In this document: positions 35,367 through 44,447 of the stretch, one piece after another
Layout: each line of letters opens with the position of its first letter
How positions within the stretch are numbered: the first letter of the stretch is position 1
Assembly (NCBI RefSeq): GCF_002938425.1
Contig: NZ_POQU01000001.1
Location: forward strand, 58,208 to 122,207
Length of the DNA stretch: 64,000 bases
Direction: 5' to 3'
Source: Blastococcus atacamensis
GTDB taxonomy: Bacteria; Actinomycetota; Actinomycetes; Mycobacteriales; Geodermatophilaceae
Program-made: the position numbers and the translations under genes
The notes under the pieces: generated by a model
Told to the model about the DNA's origin: nothing
Databases searched by the model: none
The model's input: the letters and a program-made list of their open reading frames with translations, nothing else

Positions 35367-36692
35367 ATGGCTGAGGTGCTCGTCGTCGCCGACGACCTGA
35401 CCGGCGCCAACGCGACGGCAGCGGACTTCGCCTCCGCCGGCCTGCGGGCGGCGACGGCGAGCGCTGCCACCGGCGCGGACGTCGTCGCGGGCATGGTGTC
35501 CCGCTTCGACGTGGTGGTGGCCACGACCGACAGCCGGCACTCCCGCCCCGACGAAGCGGCCACGCTGGCGCGCGCCGTGGTGCGCGCCGGCTGGCCGGCC
35601 CGGCTGGTCTGCAACCGGGTCGACACGACGTTGCGCGGCAACGTCGGCGCCACGACCGAGGCCGTGGCCGCCGAGGTGCGGGCGCTCACCGGATCCCGCG
35701 TGGTGGTGCTCTGCGCGCCGGCGCACCCGACGGCGGGACGGCACACGATCGGCGGCACCCAGCTCCTCGACGGGCGCCGGCTCGAGGAGACCGAGGTCGC
35801 CCGGGACGCGCGCACCCCGATGCGCACGTCGGACGTCGTCGAGATCCTGCACCAGCAGACCGACCTCACCGCCTCCCTGGTCTCCATGGGCGCAGTGACC
35901 GGGCCGGTGGCAGACCTGGTCGACACCATCAGGTCGGCCCTCGCCGGAGGCGTCGACGTCCTGGTCGCCGACGCGATGACCGAGGAGCACCTCGACCGCG
36001 TCGCGACCGCCGCGGTGGCGGCGGCGGAAGGCCGGGACCTGGTGTGGGTCACCAGCGACCCCGGCCCCTCCTCGGTCGCGATGGCGCGGGCCCTGGGTCT
36101 GACCCGCACGGCGCAGGGCCCACCGCTCCTCGTGGTGTCGGGTTCGGCCACCGAGCTCACCCGCCAGCAGCTGCAACAGCTGGCCGTGGAGCGAGGGGCG
36201 GTCGTGCACCGGGTGCCGACGCTGCCGGGGAGCGCTGTTCCCGACGTCGACGCCGCCACCGCCGTCCTCGGCGATGCCCTCGCCGGGGCCACGGCCGACG
36301 CCATCGTCGTCTTCGCCACGGTCATGGAGGACGCCGACGTGCGGCCGACGACGGCGGAGGACGCCGCACGGATCTCCCGAAGCCTGGCGACGGCGGTGCG
36401 CCGCGCGCTGGAGGAGCACGCGGTCGGCGGGCTGTTCACCACCGGCGGCGACGTGACCGCCGCCGTGCTGGCGGAGCTCGGCTCGCACGGGCTCGAGATC
36501 TCCGGCGAGGTGGTTCCGCTCGCAGTCGCCGGGACCCTGGTGGGCGGACCCTGGGACGGACTCCACATCGCGACCAAGGGTGGGCTGGTGGGGGACGTGG
36601 GCACCACCGTCACGTGCCTGGACCACCTGCGGCAGACCGTCGAGCTGGACCGCCGCCGGGTGGCATCCGCCGCCTCCCGGCCATCGAACTGA
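35367..36692 (+). CDS. Four-carbon acid sugar kinase (DUF1537, DtnK/OtnK type)
   Basis: 441 residues. N-terminal VLVVADDLTGANATAADFA (acid-sugar binding) and ATTDSRHSRPDEAATLAR; RVDTTLRGNVGATTEA; and a C-terminal nucleotide-binding half ending LFTTGGDVTAAVL and HIATKGGLVGD. This family phosphorylates D-threonate, D-erythronate or related acids at the 4-OH. The gene lies 20 bp after the permease and 31 bp before a PdxA2-type dehydrogenase, which would oxidise the 4-phosphate. Confidence 0.9.
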   Translation: MAEVLVVADDLTGANATAADFASAGLRAATASAATGADVVAGMVSRFDVVVATTDSRHSRPDEAATLARAVVRAGWPARLVCNRVDTTLRGNVGATTEAVAAEVRALTGSRVVVLCAPAHPTAGRHTIGGTQLLDGRRLEETEVARDARTPMRTSDVVEILHQQTDLTASLVSMGAVTGPVADLVDTIRSALAGGVDVLVADAMTEEHLDRVATAAVAAAEGRDLVWVTSDPGPSSVAMARALGLTRTAQGPPLLVVSGSATELTRQQLQQLAVERGAVVHRVPTLPGSAVPDVDAATAVLGDALAGATADAIVVFATVMEDADVRPTTAEDAARISRSLATAVRRALEEHAVGGLFTTGGDVTAAVLAELGSHGLEISGEVVPLAVAGTLVGGPWDGLHIATKGGLVGDVGTTVTCLDHLRQTVELDRRRVASAASRPSN

Positions 36693-36722
36693 CCATCGCC
36701 GCCCGCACGAAGGAGAGATGAC

Positions 36723-37760
36723 ATGACCCGACACGTACTCGCACTGACCCTCGGCGACCCGGTGGGCATCGGGCCGGAGATCACCGCGCAGACCCTGGCC
36801 GAGCAGGCCGGCGCGGCCGACCACCACGGTGTCGCCGTCGGTGACGCCGCCGCCCTGCGGCGCGGCGTCGAGGCGATGGGCCTGGCCGTCGAGGTGCGCA
36901 CCGTCGAGGGCTTCGACGTCGAGCCGGTGGAGGGAGTCATCGACATCGTCGACACCGGGGTGCTCGGCGAGGACGTGCCCGAGTGGGGGAAGGTCGACGC
37001 GCGCGCCGGCCGGGCGGCGGTCGCGGCGATCGAGACCGCCACCCGCGCCGCCATGGATCGGAAGGTGGCCGGGATCGTCACGGGGCCCATCAACAAGGAA
37101 GCGATCTGGGCCGCCGGTTCCGAGCACCTGGGGCACACCGAGATGCTCGGTGAGCTCACCGGCGTCACGCAGCAGGACACCATGTTCGTCGTCCGCAACA
37201 CCGCGTCCGCCGACCACCACCTGCGGATCTTCTTCACCACGCGGCACGTGTCCCTGCGCAAGGCGATCGACCAGCTGACCAAGGAGCGGATCGAGGACTC
37301 GATCCGCAAGGCGCACACCGCGCTGCAGGTCTTCGGCGTCGAGAACCCCCGCCTGGCCGTCGCGGCGCTGAACCCGCACGGCGGGGAGAACGGCAACTTC
37401 GGGGACGAGGAGATCGTGCACATCGGACCGGCGTGCGAGGCCCTCCGCGCCGAGGGGCTGGACGTCGCCGGACCCATCCCGGCCGACTCGGTGTTCCACC
37501 AGGGCCTGGTCGGCCGGTACGACGGGGTGCTGTCGCACTACCACGACCAGGGGCACATCCCGGCGAAGACCTTCGACTTCGACGGCACCATCTCCGTCAC
37601 CGTCGGCCTCCCGATCCTGCGGACGTCGGTCGACCACGGCACCGCCTTCGACATCGCGGGGACCGGCAAGGCCGGCCACGGCACGATGCTGTCGGCCTAC
37701 CTCGCCGCCGTCGACTACGCCCCCTTCGTGGACAACATCCGCAGCACCTACGGATCCTGA
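36723..37760 (+). CDS. pdxA2: PdxA2-type 4-phospho-threonate/erythronate dehydrogenase
   Basis: 345 residues from ATG 36723 with GAAGGAGAG upstream. PdxA family motifs: LTLGDPVGIGPEITAQTL, IVTGPINKEAIWAAG, GHTEMLGELTG, and AALNPHGGENGNFGDEE; metal-binding His and Asp are present in SHYHDQGHIPAKTFDFDG and SVDHGTAFDIAGTG. In PdxA2 operons it oxidises D-threonate-4-phosphate or an isomer, with decarboxylation to dihydroxyacetone phosphate, so the product feeds directly into glycolysis. Vitamin B6 synthesis is unlikely given the DUF1537/GntP neighbours. Confidence 0.92.
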   Translation: MTRHVLALTLGDPVGIGPEITAQTLAEQAGAADHHGVAVGDAAALRRGVEAMGLAVEVRTVEGFDVEPVEGVIDIVDTGVLGEDVPEWGKVDARAGRAAVAAIETATRAAMDRKVAGIVTGPINKEAIWAAGSEHLGHTEMLGELTGVTQQDTMFVVRNTASADHHLRIFFTTRHVSLRKAIDQLTKERIEDSIRKAHTALQVFGVENPRLAVAALNPHGGENGNFGDEEIVHIGPACEALRAEGLDVAGPIPADSVFHQGLVGRYDGVLSHYHDQGHIPAKTFDFDGTISVTVGLPILRTSVDHGTAFDIAGTGKAGHGTMLSAYLAAVDYAPFVDNIRSTYGS

Positions 37761-37777
37761 CGTCGGGGCCGGCGTCC

Positions 37778-38557
37778 GTGACGGAGGTACGAAGACGCCG
37801 CTCGACCGAGGAGCGGCACGAGGCGCTGGTGACCCTCCTGCGCAGCGGGACCGACGGGGTGGAGACGCTGGCGGACCGGGTCGGCGTCTCCACCTCTACG
37901 GTCCGCCGGGACCTGGCCCGGCTCCAGCGGGAGGGCCGGATCGCCCGCACCTACGGCGGTGCGATGGTCCGGGACGTCTTCCACGAACGGTCCTTCGGGG
38001 AGAGCGCCCAGCTCTTCGCCGGGGCGAAGGCCGCCATCGCCACCGCGGCGGCCGAGCTGGTCCCCGCGGAGGCCAGCGTGTTCGTGGACGCGGGCACCAC
38101 GTGCCTGGCCCTGGCCCGGGTCCTCGCCGAGCGGGGTCCCCTCACCGTGGCGACGCGCGGGCTGGAGTCGGCGCTGCTGCTGGCCAGGGCGCCGGGACTG
38201 CGCGTGATCATGGTCGGTGGCCAGGTGCAGCCGCTGAGCCACGGGGTCGCGGGTGCGTTGTCGGAGGTGGCGCTCGGTCGCCTCGCGTTCGACATCGCCT
38301 TCCTGGGCGCCGATACCCTGCACCCGGAGCGGGGGCTCGGTGAGCCCACCGTGGAGGAGACCTACGTCAAGGAACTGGTCGCCGGGCGGTCGGGTCGGGT
38401 GGTGGTGCTCGCCGACTCGTCCAAGTTCGTCCCGGCGAACACGCCGGCGTGGACGCACCTCGGCGGGCAGTGGAGCGTGCTGACCGACGAGCACGTCGAT
38501 CCGGCGACGGTCGCGCAGTTCGGGCAGAGGGGGGTCAGCGTCGTCCGGGCGTGCTGA
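37778..38557 (+). CDS. DeoR-family transcriptional regulator
   Basis: 259 residues from GTG 37778. HTH near residues 9-60: RRSTEERHEALVTLLRSG, then LADRVGVSTSTVRRDLARLQREGRIARTYGGA, the DeoR signature. The sugar-phosphate-sensing C-terminal domain contains VFVDAGTTCLALARVL, MVGGQVQPLSHGVAG, FDIAFLGADTLHPERGLGEPTVEE and VVVLADSSKF. It should repress the upstream operon and respond to a phosphorylated intermediate. The 3' end overlaps the convergent glycerate kinase gene by 23 bp. Confidence 0.92.
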   Translation: MTEVRRRRSTEERHEALVTLLRSGTDGVETLADRVGVSTSTVRRDLARLQREGRIARTYGGAMVRDVFHERSFGESAQLFAGAKAAIATAAAELVPAEASVFVDAGTTCLALARVLAERGPLTVATRGLESALLLARAPGLRVIMVGGQVQPLSHGVAGALSEVALGRLAFDIAFLGADTLHPERGLGEPTVEETYVKELVAGRSGRVVVLADSSKFVPANTPAWTHLGGQWSVLTDEHVDPATVAQFGQRGVSVVRAC

Positions 38558-39671
38558 GGTGGCCGACGGCGAGCTCACCCGCGAGCCGTTCCAGCAGCTC
38601 CGCCGCGTGGGTCATGCTCCGGTCGGCGTCCGGCTCCAGGTCGGCGAGGGCGTAGGCGGCGTCGATCCCGGCCCCGCGCAGCTGCTCCTTGCCCAGGGTG
38701 TTCCGCCCGCACACCGCGACCACCGCCGCGCCGGCGTGCCGGGCCATCCGCGCCACCCCGACCGGCGCCTTGCCGCGCAGCGTCTGCGGGTCCAGTGATC
38801 CCTCCCCGACGATGACCAGGTCGGCGTTCCGCACCTGGGCCTCGAAGTCGAGCAGGTCGAGCATCAGGTCGATCCCCGGCCGCAGGGTGGCGCCGAGGAC
38901 GGCCATCGCCGCGAAGCCCACACCGCCCGCCGCGCCGGCACCGGGCGCGTACCGGACGTCCCGTCCGGTTGCCACGGCGATCTCGTCCGCGAACCGGGCG
39001 AGGTTCCGGTCGAGCAGCGCGACCTGCGCCTCGTCGGCCCCCTTCTGCGGGCCGTACACGGCCGCGGCACCCGCCGGCCCGGTCAGCGGGTTGTCCACGT
39101 CGCAGGCGACGACGATCTCCGCGCCGGCCACCGACGGGTGCACCTGGCCCAGGTCCACCCGTGCCAGGTGCTGGAGCGCCTGCCCGCCGGGACCGATCTC
39201 GCGGCCCTGCCCGTCCAGCAGGCGGGCCCCGAGCGCCTGCAGCATCCCCGCACCCCCGTCGGTGCAGGCGCTGCCGCCGATGCCGACGACCACCCGGTGA
39301 GCTCCGTCGGCGAGTGCGGCTCCGATCAGCTCCCCGGTTCCGCGGCTGGTGGCGGTGAGCGGGGCCTGCTGCCCGGCGGGGAGCCGGGACAGGCCCGACA
39401 CGTCCGCCATCTCCACCACCGCGACGTCCGCGCGGCGGCCGAAGGCGGTCTCCACCGGTTCGCCGGTGGGCCCCGTGGCCGTCACGGGCACCCGGACGAA
39501 CCCGGCTGCCGCGGCGGCGGCGAGGGTGCCGTCCCCGCCGTCGGCGACGGGAAGTGCCCGCACGTGGAGCCCGGGCACCGCGCGGGCGAGCCCACGGATG
39601 ACGGCCTCGGCGACCTCGGCCGCGGTCAGCGAGCCCTTGAACTTGTCCGGAGCGACGAGGACCCGTGTCAT
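38535..39671 (-). CDS. Glycerate kinase (GarK/GlxK family)
   Basis: 378 residues from ATG 39671. It starts RVLVAPDKFKGSLTAAEVAEAVIRGL, followed by VADGGDGTLAAAAAAGF, EMADVSGLSRLP, VGIGGSACTDGGAGMLQALGARLLD and PGAGAAGGVGFAAMAVLGATLRPGIDLMLDLL, all diagnostic of the family. It converts glycerate to 2- or 3-phosphoglycerate. It faces the sugar-acid operon rather than sharing its strand, so co-regulation is not assured, though both handle small sugar acids. Confidence 0.94.
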   Translation of the reverse strand: MTRVLVAPDKFKGSLTAAEVAEAVIRGLARAVPGLHVRALPVADGGDGTLAAAAAAGFVRVPVTATGPTGEPVETAFGRRADVAVVEMADVSGLSRLPAGQQAPLTATSRGTGELIGAALADGAHRVVVGIGGSACTDGGAGMLQALGARLLDGQGREIGPGGQALQHLARVDLGQVHPSVAGAEIVVACDVDNPLTGPAGAAAVYGPQKGADEAQVALLDRNLARFADEIAVATGRDVRYAPGAGAAGGVGFAAMAVLGATLRPGIDLMLDLLDFEAQVRNADLVIVGEGSLDPQTLRGKAPVGVARMARHAGAAVVAVCGRNTLGKEQLRGAGIDAAYALADLEPDADRSMTHAAELLERLAGELAVGHLSTPGRR

Positions 39672-39741
39672 GCCCGGATCGTGCCAGCCCCGCGTGCACG
39701 AGCCTCACACCGCCGGGGACCACCTCGTGCGCACGGGTGAC

Positions 39742-40227
39742 TCAGGCACCCGGGTGGTCGCCCAGGATCTCGGTGCCGTGCGCCGCAGCGAGGATGGTGA
39801 GGCGCTCGGGGTCGGCCAGCAGCTCCTCCTCACCCGCATCCACGACGGCCTGGAAGAACTGCTCCATGCCCGCCGGCGAGACCAGGGTGAGCATGCGCAC
39901 GGGCTCGGCGGTGAGCCGCCGCAAGGCGTGCGGGCGGCCCCGGGGGACCAGGAGGAAGGTCCCCGCGGACGCCTCGCTCTCGGCGCCGTCAAGCCACACC
40001 CCTGCACGCCCCGACAGCACGTAGAACGCCTCGTCAGCGGTCGTGTGCGTGTGCAGCGGCGTGGTCTCGCCCCAGAACTCCTCCTCGACCAGCCAGTACG
40101 CGCCCCGAGTCGTCGCGTCGTCGGCCTTCGTCGTGTACGTCGAGCCCAGCGCGGCCAGCCGCAGCCCCTCCCCGGGCCCGAGCAGCGTCACGGGGCAACG
40201 GTCCCGCCGGGAGAGGCCGCCGGTCAA
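39742..40227 (-). CDS. Cupin-domain protein
   Basis: 161 residues. A single cupin barrel: LVEEEFWGETTPLHTHTTADEAFYVLSGRAGVWLDG carries the metal-ligand pattern H-x-H-x4-E, and the second motif is GTFLLVPRGRPHALRR with its His. C-terminal helices follow. Substrate unknown; such proteins include dioxygenases, isomerases and binding proteins. Confidence 0.85.
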   Translation of the reverse strand: MTGGLSRRDRCPVTLLGPGEGLRLAALGSTYTTKADDATTRGAYWLVEEEFWGETTPLHTHTTADEAFYVLSGRAGVWLDGAESEASAGTFLLVPRGRPHALRRLTAEPVRMLTLVSPAGMEQFFQAVVDAGEEELLADPERLTILAAAHGTEILGDHPGA

Positions 40228-40249
40228 TGTCTTCGGGTGCGGCTTCCGA

Positions 40250-41263
40250 TCAGGCGGTGACGTCGATCAGAACCTTGCCGACGGCGCCGTCCTGCACTGC
40301 CTGGTGCGCCTGCGCGGTCTCGGCCAGCGGGAACACGTGCAGCGGCAGGCCGGCCTCCTCGCCGACCCGGATCGCGCCGTCGCCCACCGCGGTGGCGACG
40401 TCCTCGATGGCCAGCACCTTGGCCCGCTCCGGCTCGGTGTAGACCAGCACGAACTGCCAGCGGGCGTTCGGGCCCATCTGGGCGCGCACCGGCACGGTCA
40501 CCTCCGCGCCGCCGTCGTCGGCGTACATCGCGACGGCGCCGTGCATGCCGATGACCTGCGCGTCGACGGCGGCGTTCACCGCCGCGGACACCTCGACGAT
40601 CGAGTCGACGCCTCTGGGGGCGATCTTCCGGACCTCGGCGACGACGTCCTGCTCGCGGTAGTTCACGACGTGGTCGGCGCCGGCCGCCGCGGCGAGCTGC
40701 GCTTTGCGCGGGCCGCTGACGGTGGCGATCACGGTGGCGTCGGACCAGCGGGCCAGCTGGATGGCGGCGTTCCCCACCGCGCCGGCGCCGCCCTGCACCA
40801 GCACGGTGTGACCGCTCAGCGTGCCCGGACCCAGCCGGTCGGGCAGCGACTCGGCCGCGGTGATGCAGCGGTGCGCGGTGAGGAACGGGATGCCGAGCGC
40901 GGCGCCCAGCTCGGACGACGGGTCCTCGCCCAGCAGCACGACGTGCCGCGCCGGGACGACCGTGTGCTCGGCGGCGGTGCCCCACGGGCGCTGCCAGGCG
41001 GCCTCCCAGATCCACACCCGCTGGCCGACCATCGCCGGGTCCACGCCCTGGCCGACGGCCTCGACCGTGCCGGCGCCGTCCTGGTTGGGCACCTGGCCCC
41101 CGGGGCCGGGCTGGGCGGTGCTGCGGGACTTCCAGTCGGTGGGGTTCACCCCGGAGAAGGCGACGCGTACCCGGACCTCGCCGGGGCCGGGCTCGGGCAC
41201 CGCCCGATCGACCAGCTCGAGGACGTCGGGACCACCGGGACGGCTGTAGGAGATCGCTCGCAC
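40250..41263 (-). CDS. Zinc-free MDR oxidoreductase, quinone-reductase (QOR) type
   Basis: 337 residues. GroES-like N-terminal domain (MRAISYSRPGGPDVLELVDRAVPEPGPGEVRVRVAFSGVNPTDW), NAD(P)H Rossmann domain with VLVQGGAGAVGNAAIQLARWSDATVIATVS, and C-terminal HVFPLAETAQAHQAVQDGAVGKVLIDV. No structural zinc Cys cluster is present, which indicates the QOR class. It would reduce quinones or enones with NADPH. Its 3' end is 22 bp from the cupin start, so the two may be co-transcribed. Confidence 0.9.
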   Translation of the reverse strand: MRAISYSRPGGPDVLELVDRAVPEPGPGEVRVRVAFSGVNPTDWKSRSTAQPGPGGQVPNQDGAGTVEAVGQGVDPAMVGQRVWIWEAAWQRPWGTAAEHTVVPARHVVLLGEDPSSELGAALGIPFLTAHRCITAAESLPDRLGPGTLSGHTVLVQGGAGAVGNAAIQLARWSDATVIATVSGPRKAQLAAAAGADHVVNYREQDVVAEVRKIAPRGVDSIVEVSAAVNAAVDAQVIGMHGAVAMYADDGGAEVTVPVRAQMGPNARWQFVLVYTEPERAKVLAIEDVATAVGDGAIRVGEEAGLPLHVFPLAETAQAHQAVQDGAVGKVLIDVTA

Positions 41264-41339
41264 GTCGGGGCCCTACCCGGGAAGCAGCACCTGACGCACG
41301 CTCCGGTCGGGCACCGGCGACCCTGGCGACGCAGCCGGG

Positions 41340-41756
41340 TCAGCCGGCGTAGGCGTGCGGATCGACCGGCCACTCCAGCGGTGGCAGCCCGGTCAGCTCG
41401 ACCATCCGGTCGACCGTCAGCTCGACCACCTCGTCCTCGGGCGGAACGCCGGCGGGTGACGCCATCAAGCGCCGCGCCTCCTCGGGCTCGATCTCGGCCC
41501 CGGTCGCTTCCCGCACCCAGCGGCTGAAGCCCTCGGCCTCGGCGGCGGTGTCCACGGGCGTCGCGACGTCGGGGTCGTCGAAGTAGAAGCGGGGCTCGTA
41601 GCGCAGGAAGAACCGGCCGCCGGAGGCGTCGGCCATCCGGTAGTCGACGGTCGCGAAGCCGCTGTCGTGCACGTCGAGGATCAGGAACGGCACCGCCGTC
41701 GGACCCTCCGTGCTCCACCGGCCGTCGCTGTAGGAGAACTTCCGGAACAAGCCCAC
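41340..41756 (-). CDS. Hypothetical protein, 138 aa
   Basis: A soluble acidic protein (MGLFRKFSYSDGRWSTEGPT...) with mixed alpha/beta character and no Cys. The composition and codon third-position GC are like real genes here. I recognise no family. It lies 4 bp after the end of the 96-aa gene encoded upstream on the same strand. Confidence 0.65.
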   Translation of the reverse strand: MGLFRKFSYSDGRWSTEGPTAVPFLILDVHDSGFATVDYRMADASGGRFFLRYEPRFYFDDPDVATPVDTAAEAEGFSRWVREATGAEIEPEEARRLMASPAGVPPEDEVVELTVDRMVELTGLPPLEWPVDPHAYAG

Positions 41757-41760
41757 GCAC

Positions 41761-42051
41761 TCAGGCTAGTGAGCCGGTGCGCAACGCCTGTGCGACGTCG
41801 GCCCGCCCGTTGGCCTCCGCCGTCCCGGCCGCCGACTCCCAGTCGTAGTCGACCGCCCGGAACTCGTGCCGCCACGTGCCGTCCGCGTCGTCGGCGATCG
41901 CGTACCGGGCGTGCGGCGTCCCGGCCTCCATCACGTGCGGGTGCGGGGAGTCGTCGGTGTACGCCGGCTCCAGGGTGAGCGGGAGGCCGGCCAGCCAGGC
42001 GCGGTGCCGGTCGTCGATGGTGTCGTGCGCCAGCCGGTCCGAGGCGCCCAT
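41761..42051 (-). CDS. Hypothetical protein, 96 aa
   Basis: From ATG 42051 the product is MGASDRLAHDTIDDRHRAWLAGLPLTLEP..., ending AQALRTGSLA; Asp/Glu/His-rich and soluble. The start was chosen because the frame upstream is low-complexity Pro/Thr and lies opposite MFS-coding DNA. It begins next to the MFS remnant start on the other strand, so a recombination join may lie between them. Function unknown. Confidence 0.55.
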   Translation of the reverse strand: MGASDRLAHDTIDDRHRAWLAGLPLTLEPAYTDDSPHPHVMEAGTPHARYAIADDADGTWRHEFRAVDYDWESAAGTAEANGRADVAQALRTGSLA

Positions 42052-42421
42052 GCGCTTCCGAGGGAACCTCAGCGTGGCCCTGGTCGTGATCAGCGGTATC
42101 GGCGTCGGCATGGGCGTGGCGGTCGGCAACGTGCTCCGGGGCAGCTTCCAGCAGGGCTACACCCCGCAGGGCCTCCTGGGGCGCGTCGTCGTGAGCATGC
42201 AGTTCCTGAACTTCGGTGGCATCCCGCTCGGCGCGCTGGCCGGGGGAAGCCTCGGAACGGCGCTGGGGCTGCGCCCGACGCTGTGGGTGATGGTCACCGC
42301 GGTCGCTCTCCCGCCGTTGGTCCTGCTCGTCGGCCCGCTCCGCCGCGCCCGCGACTTCCCGGGCCGTCCCCTCGCCGTTCCGCGAAATCTCGGGTCAGCG
42401 GCGGTGGGACCCCCGGCTTGA
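42050..42421 (+). pseudogene. MFS transporter C-terminal remnant
   Basis: About 120 codons encode only the last TMs of a major facilitator: VISGIGVGMGVAVGNVLRG, FQQGYTPQGLLGRVVVSMQFLNFGGIPLGALAGGSLGTALGLRPTLWVM and a final TM. The YTPxGLLGRV loop is typical of actinobacterial MFS efflux proteins near TM10. The other eight or nine TMs are missing, and the 5' side meets an unrelated gene on the opposite strand. Confidence 0.75.
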
Positions 42422-42498
42422 CGATGCCGGGCGCTCGCCTACTGTGAGTGCGCTGTGACTGCTGTCATACGCTGCGTCACTTCTTCTCCCTCCCCACG

Positions 42499-44412
42499 AT
42501 GAGGACGTCCGTGCACTCCACCTCTCTTCCGACGGCCCGCCGCCGTCTCCTCGGTGGCGGGCTCGCCGCCGCCGTCGCCGTCGCCGTGCTGCCTCTCGCG
42601 GCCGGCGTGGCCGTCGCCGCCCCGCCGCCGTCCACCAGCTGGACCGATCCCGACCTCGGACCGAACGTCACGGTGTTCTCCCCCGAGACGCCGGTCGCCG
42701 AGATCCAGGCCGTCCTCGATGTGACCTTCGCCGCGCAGAAGGACAACGAGATGGGCAGCGAGCGCTACGCCTACCTCTTCGAACCGGGCACCTACGGCAC
42801 GGCAACGCAGCCGCTGCTGGCCAAGGTCGGCTACTACACGGAGCTGAGCGGCCTCGGCGAGCACCCCGGGGACGTCGTCATCAACGGCAAGGCCGAGGTC
42901 TACAACCGCTGCCTGGGGGACGACGGCACCACCAACTGCATCGCGCTGAACAACTTCTGGCGCACGCTGTCGAACCTCAGGGTCGCCGTCAACGGCACCG
43001 GCCAGGACGGCTGCCGGGCGGCGGCGAACTTCTGGGCCGTCTCCCAGGCGGTGTCGATGCGCCGGGTGGACATCACCGGGGCCAACCTGTCGCTGATGGA
43101 CTACTGCACCGCCGGCCCGCAGTACGCCAGCGGCGGCTTCATCGCCGACTCCCAGCTGCCGTTCGTCATCAGCGGGTCGCAGCAGCAGTGGCTGACCCGC
43201 AACAGCTCGGTCGGCGGCTGGTCCAACGGCGTCTGGAACCAGGTCTTCTCCGGGGTCGAGGGCGCGCCCAGCGAGGCGGCCTTCCCGAAACCGCCGTACA
43301 CCACGCTGGAGACCACGCCGGTCAGCCGGGAGAAGCCCTACCTCTTCATCGATGACCAGGGTCGCTACAACGTCCGGGTCCCCGCGGCTCGCACGAACAG
43401 CCGTGGCATCACCTGGGGTGCGGGTGAGACTCCGGGCCGCACCATCCCGATCACCGAGTTCTTCATCGCCGAGCCGTCCAGCTCGGTGCAGGAGATCAAC
43501 AACCAGCTGGCCCGCGGCAAGCACCTGCTGCTGACGCCGGGCGTCTACGACATCGGCAAGAGCATCGCGGTCAAGCGCGCCGACACCGTCGTCCTCGGCC
43601 TCGGGCAGGCCACCCTCACCGCTGTGGGCGGCGCGACCCCGCTGACCGTCGCGGACGTGCCCGGCGTCGTCGTGGCCGGCGTGACCGTGGATGCCGGCAC
43701 GAAGGAGTCCTCGGCACTGCTGCAGGTCGGCAAGCCGAACGGCAAGGGCGGGAAGTCCGACCCCGCGAACCCGACCACGCTGTCCGACGTCTACTTCCGC
43801 GTCGGCGGCCCGCACGTGGGCAAGGCCGACACCGCGTTGGAGGTCAACAGCGACGACGTCCTCATCGACCACACCTGGGTGTGGCGCGCCGACCACGGCA
43901 TCGAGGAGGGCTTCACCGAGGGCTACCTGGGCGACACCGACCGCTGGCGCACCAACACCGGCCGCGTCGGCGCGGTGGTCAACGGGGACCGCGTGACGGC
44001 GACCGGCCTGTTCGTCGAGCACTTCCAGGAGCACAACACGATCTGGAACGGCGAGGACGGCACGGTCGTCCTGTACCAGAACGAGCTGCCCTACGACCCG
44101 CCGTCGCAGGCCGAGTGGCAGGAGCCCGACGGCACGCTGGGCTGGGCCGGCTACAAGGTCGGCGACGACGTGCGGCAGCACCAGCTGTTCGGCGGCGGCG
44201 TGTACGGCTATCAGCGCAACGCCGAGCCCGGGATCACCACCGAGAACGGGTTCGAGGTGCCCGAGACGCCGGGCGTGCGGTTGCACCACGTCATGACCGT
44301 CCACCTCGACGGCATCGGGATCATCGAGCACGTGGTCAACGGTGTGGGTGGCCGGTCCGACCAGAGCACCTCCGGCACCCCGCAGTACGTCGTCGACTAC
44401 CAGACGCCCTGA
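42499..44412 (+). CDS. Tat-exported right-handed beta-helix protein
   Basis: 637 residues from ATG 42499. The N-terminus has a twin-arginine signal (TARRRLLGGGLAAAVAVAVLPLAAGVAVA). The mature part shows repeated beta-helix rungs: YLFEPGTYGTATQPLL, VGYYTELSGLGEHPGDVVINGKA, SSVQEINNQLARGKHLLLTPGVYDIGKSI, VVLGLGQATLTAVGG, WRADHGIEEGFTEGY. This resembles pectate-lyase-fold proteins often annotated as adenylyl cyclase or coagulation factor 5/8 proteins. Likely a secreted polysaccharide-active or binding protein; no catalytic residues identified. Confidence 0.85.
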   Translation: MRTSVHSTSLPTARRRLLGGGLAAAVAVAVLPLAAGVAVAAPPPSTSWTDPDLGPNVTVFSPETPVAEIQAVLDVTFAAQKDNEMGSERYAYLFEPGTYGTATQPLLAKVGYYTELSGLGEHPGDVVINGKAEVYNRCLGDDGTTNCIALNNFWRTLSNLRVAVNGTGQDGCRAAANFWAVSQAVSMRRVDITGANLSLMDYCTAGPQYASGGFIADSQLPFVISGSQQQWLTRNSSVGGWSNGVWNQVFSGVEGAPSEAAFPKPPYTTLETTPVSREKPYLFIDDQGRYNVRVPAARTNSRGITWGAGETPGRTIPITEFFIAEPSSSVQEINNQLARGKHLLLTPGVYDIGKSIAVKRADTVVLGLGQATLTAVGGATPLTVADVPGVVVAGVTVDAGTKESSALLQVGKPNGKGGKSDPANPTTLSDVYFRVGGPHVGKADTALEVNSDDVLIDHTWVWRADHGIEEGFTEGYLGDTDRWRTNTGRVGAVVNGDRVTATGLFVEHFQEHNTIWNGEDGTVVLYQNELPYDPPSQAEWQEPDGTLGWAGYKVGDDVRQHQLFGGGVYGYQRNAEPGITTENGFEVPETPGVRLHHVMTVHLDGIGIIEHVVNGVGGRSDQSTSGTPQYVVDYQTP

Positions 44413-44419
44413 CCTCCGG

Positions 44420-44447
44420 GGTGGGGCCGGGCGTTCCCGGCCCCACC
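44420..44447. terminator. Bidirectional terminator, beta-helix/response-regulator gap
   Basis: A 12-bp perfect stem (GGTGGGGCCGGG / CCCGGCCCCACC) with a CGTT loop lies between two convergent genes and abuts the response regulator's stop codon. Confidence 0.85.

Noticed and set aside
39680..39735. Short inverted repeat GTGCACGAG/CTCGTGCGCAC between glycerate kinase and cupin genes
   Set aside because: Arms mismatch by insertion and the loop is long; too weak to call.
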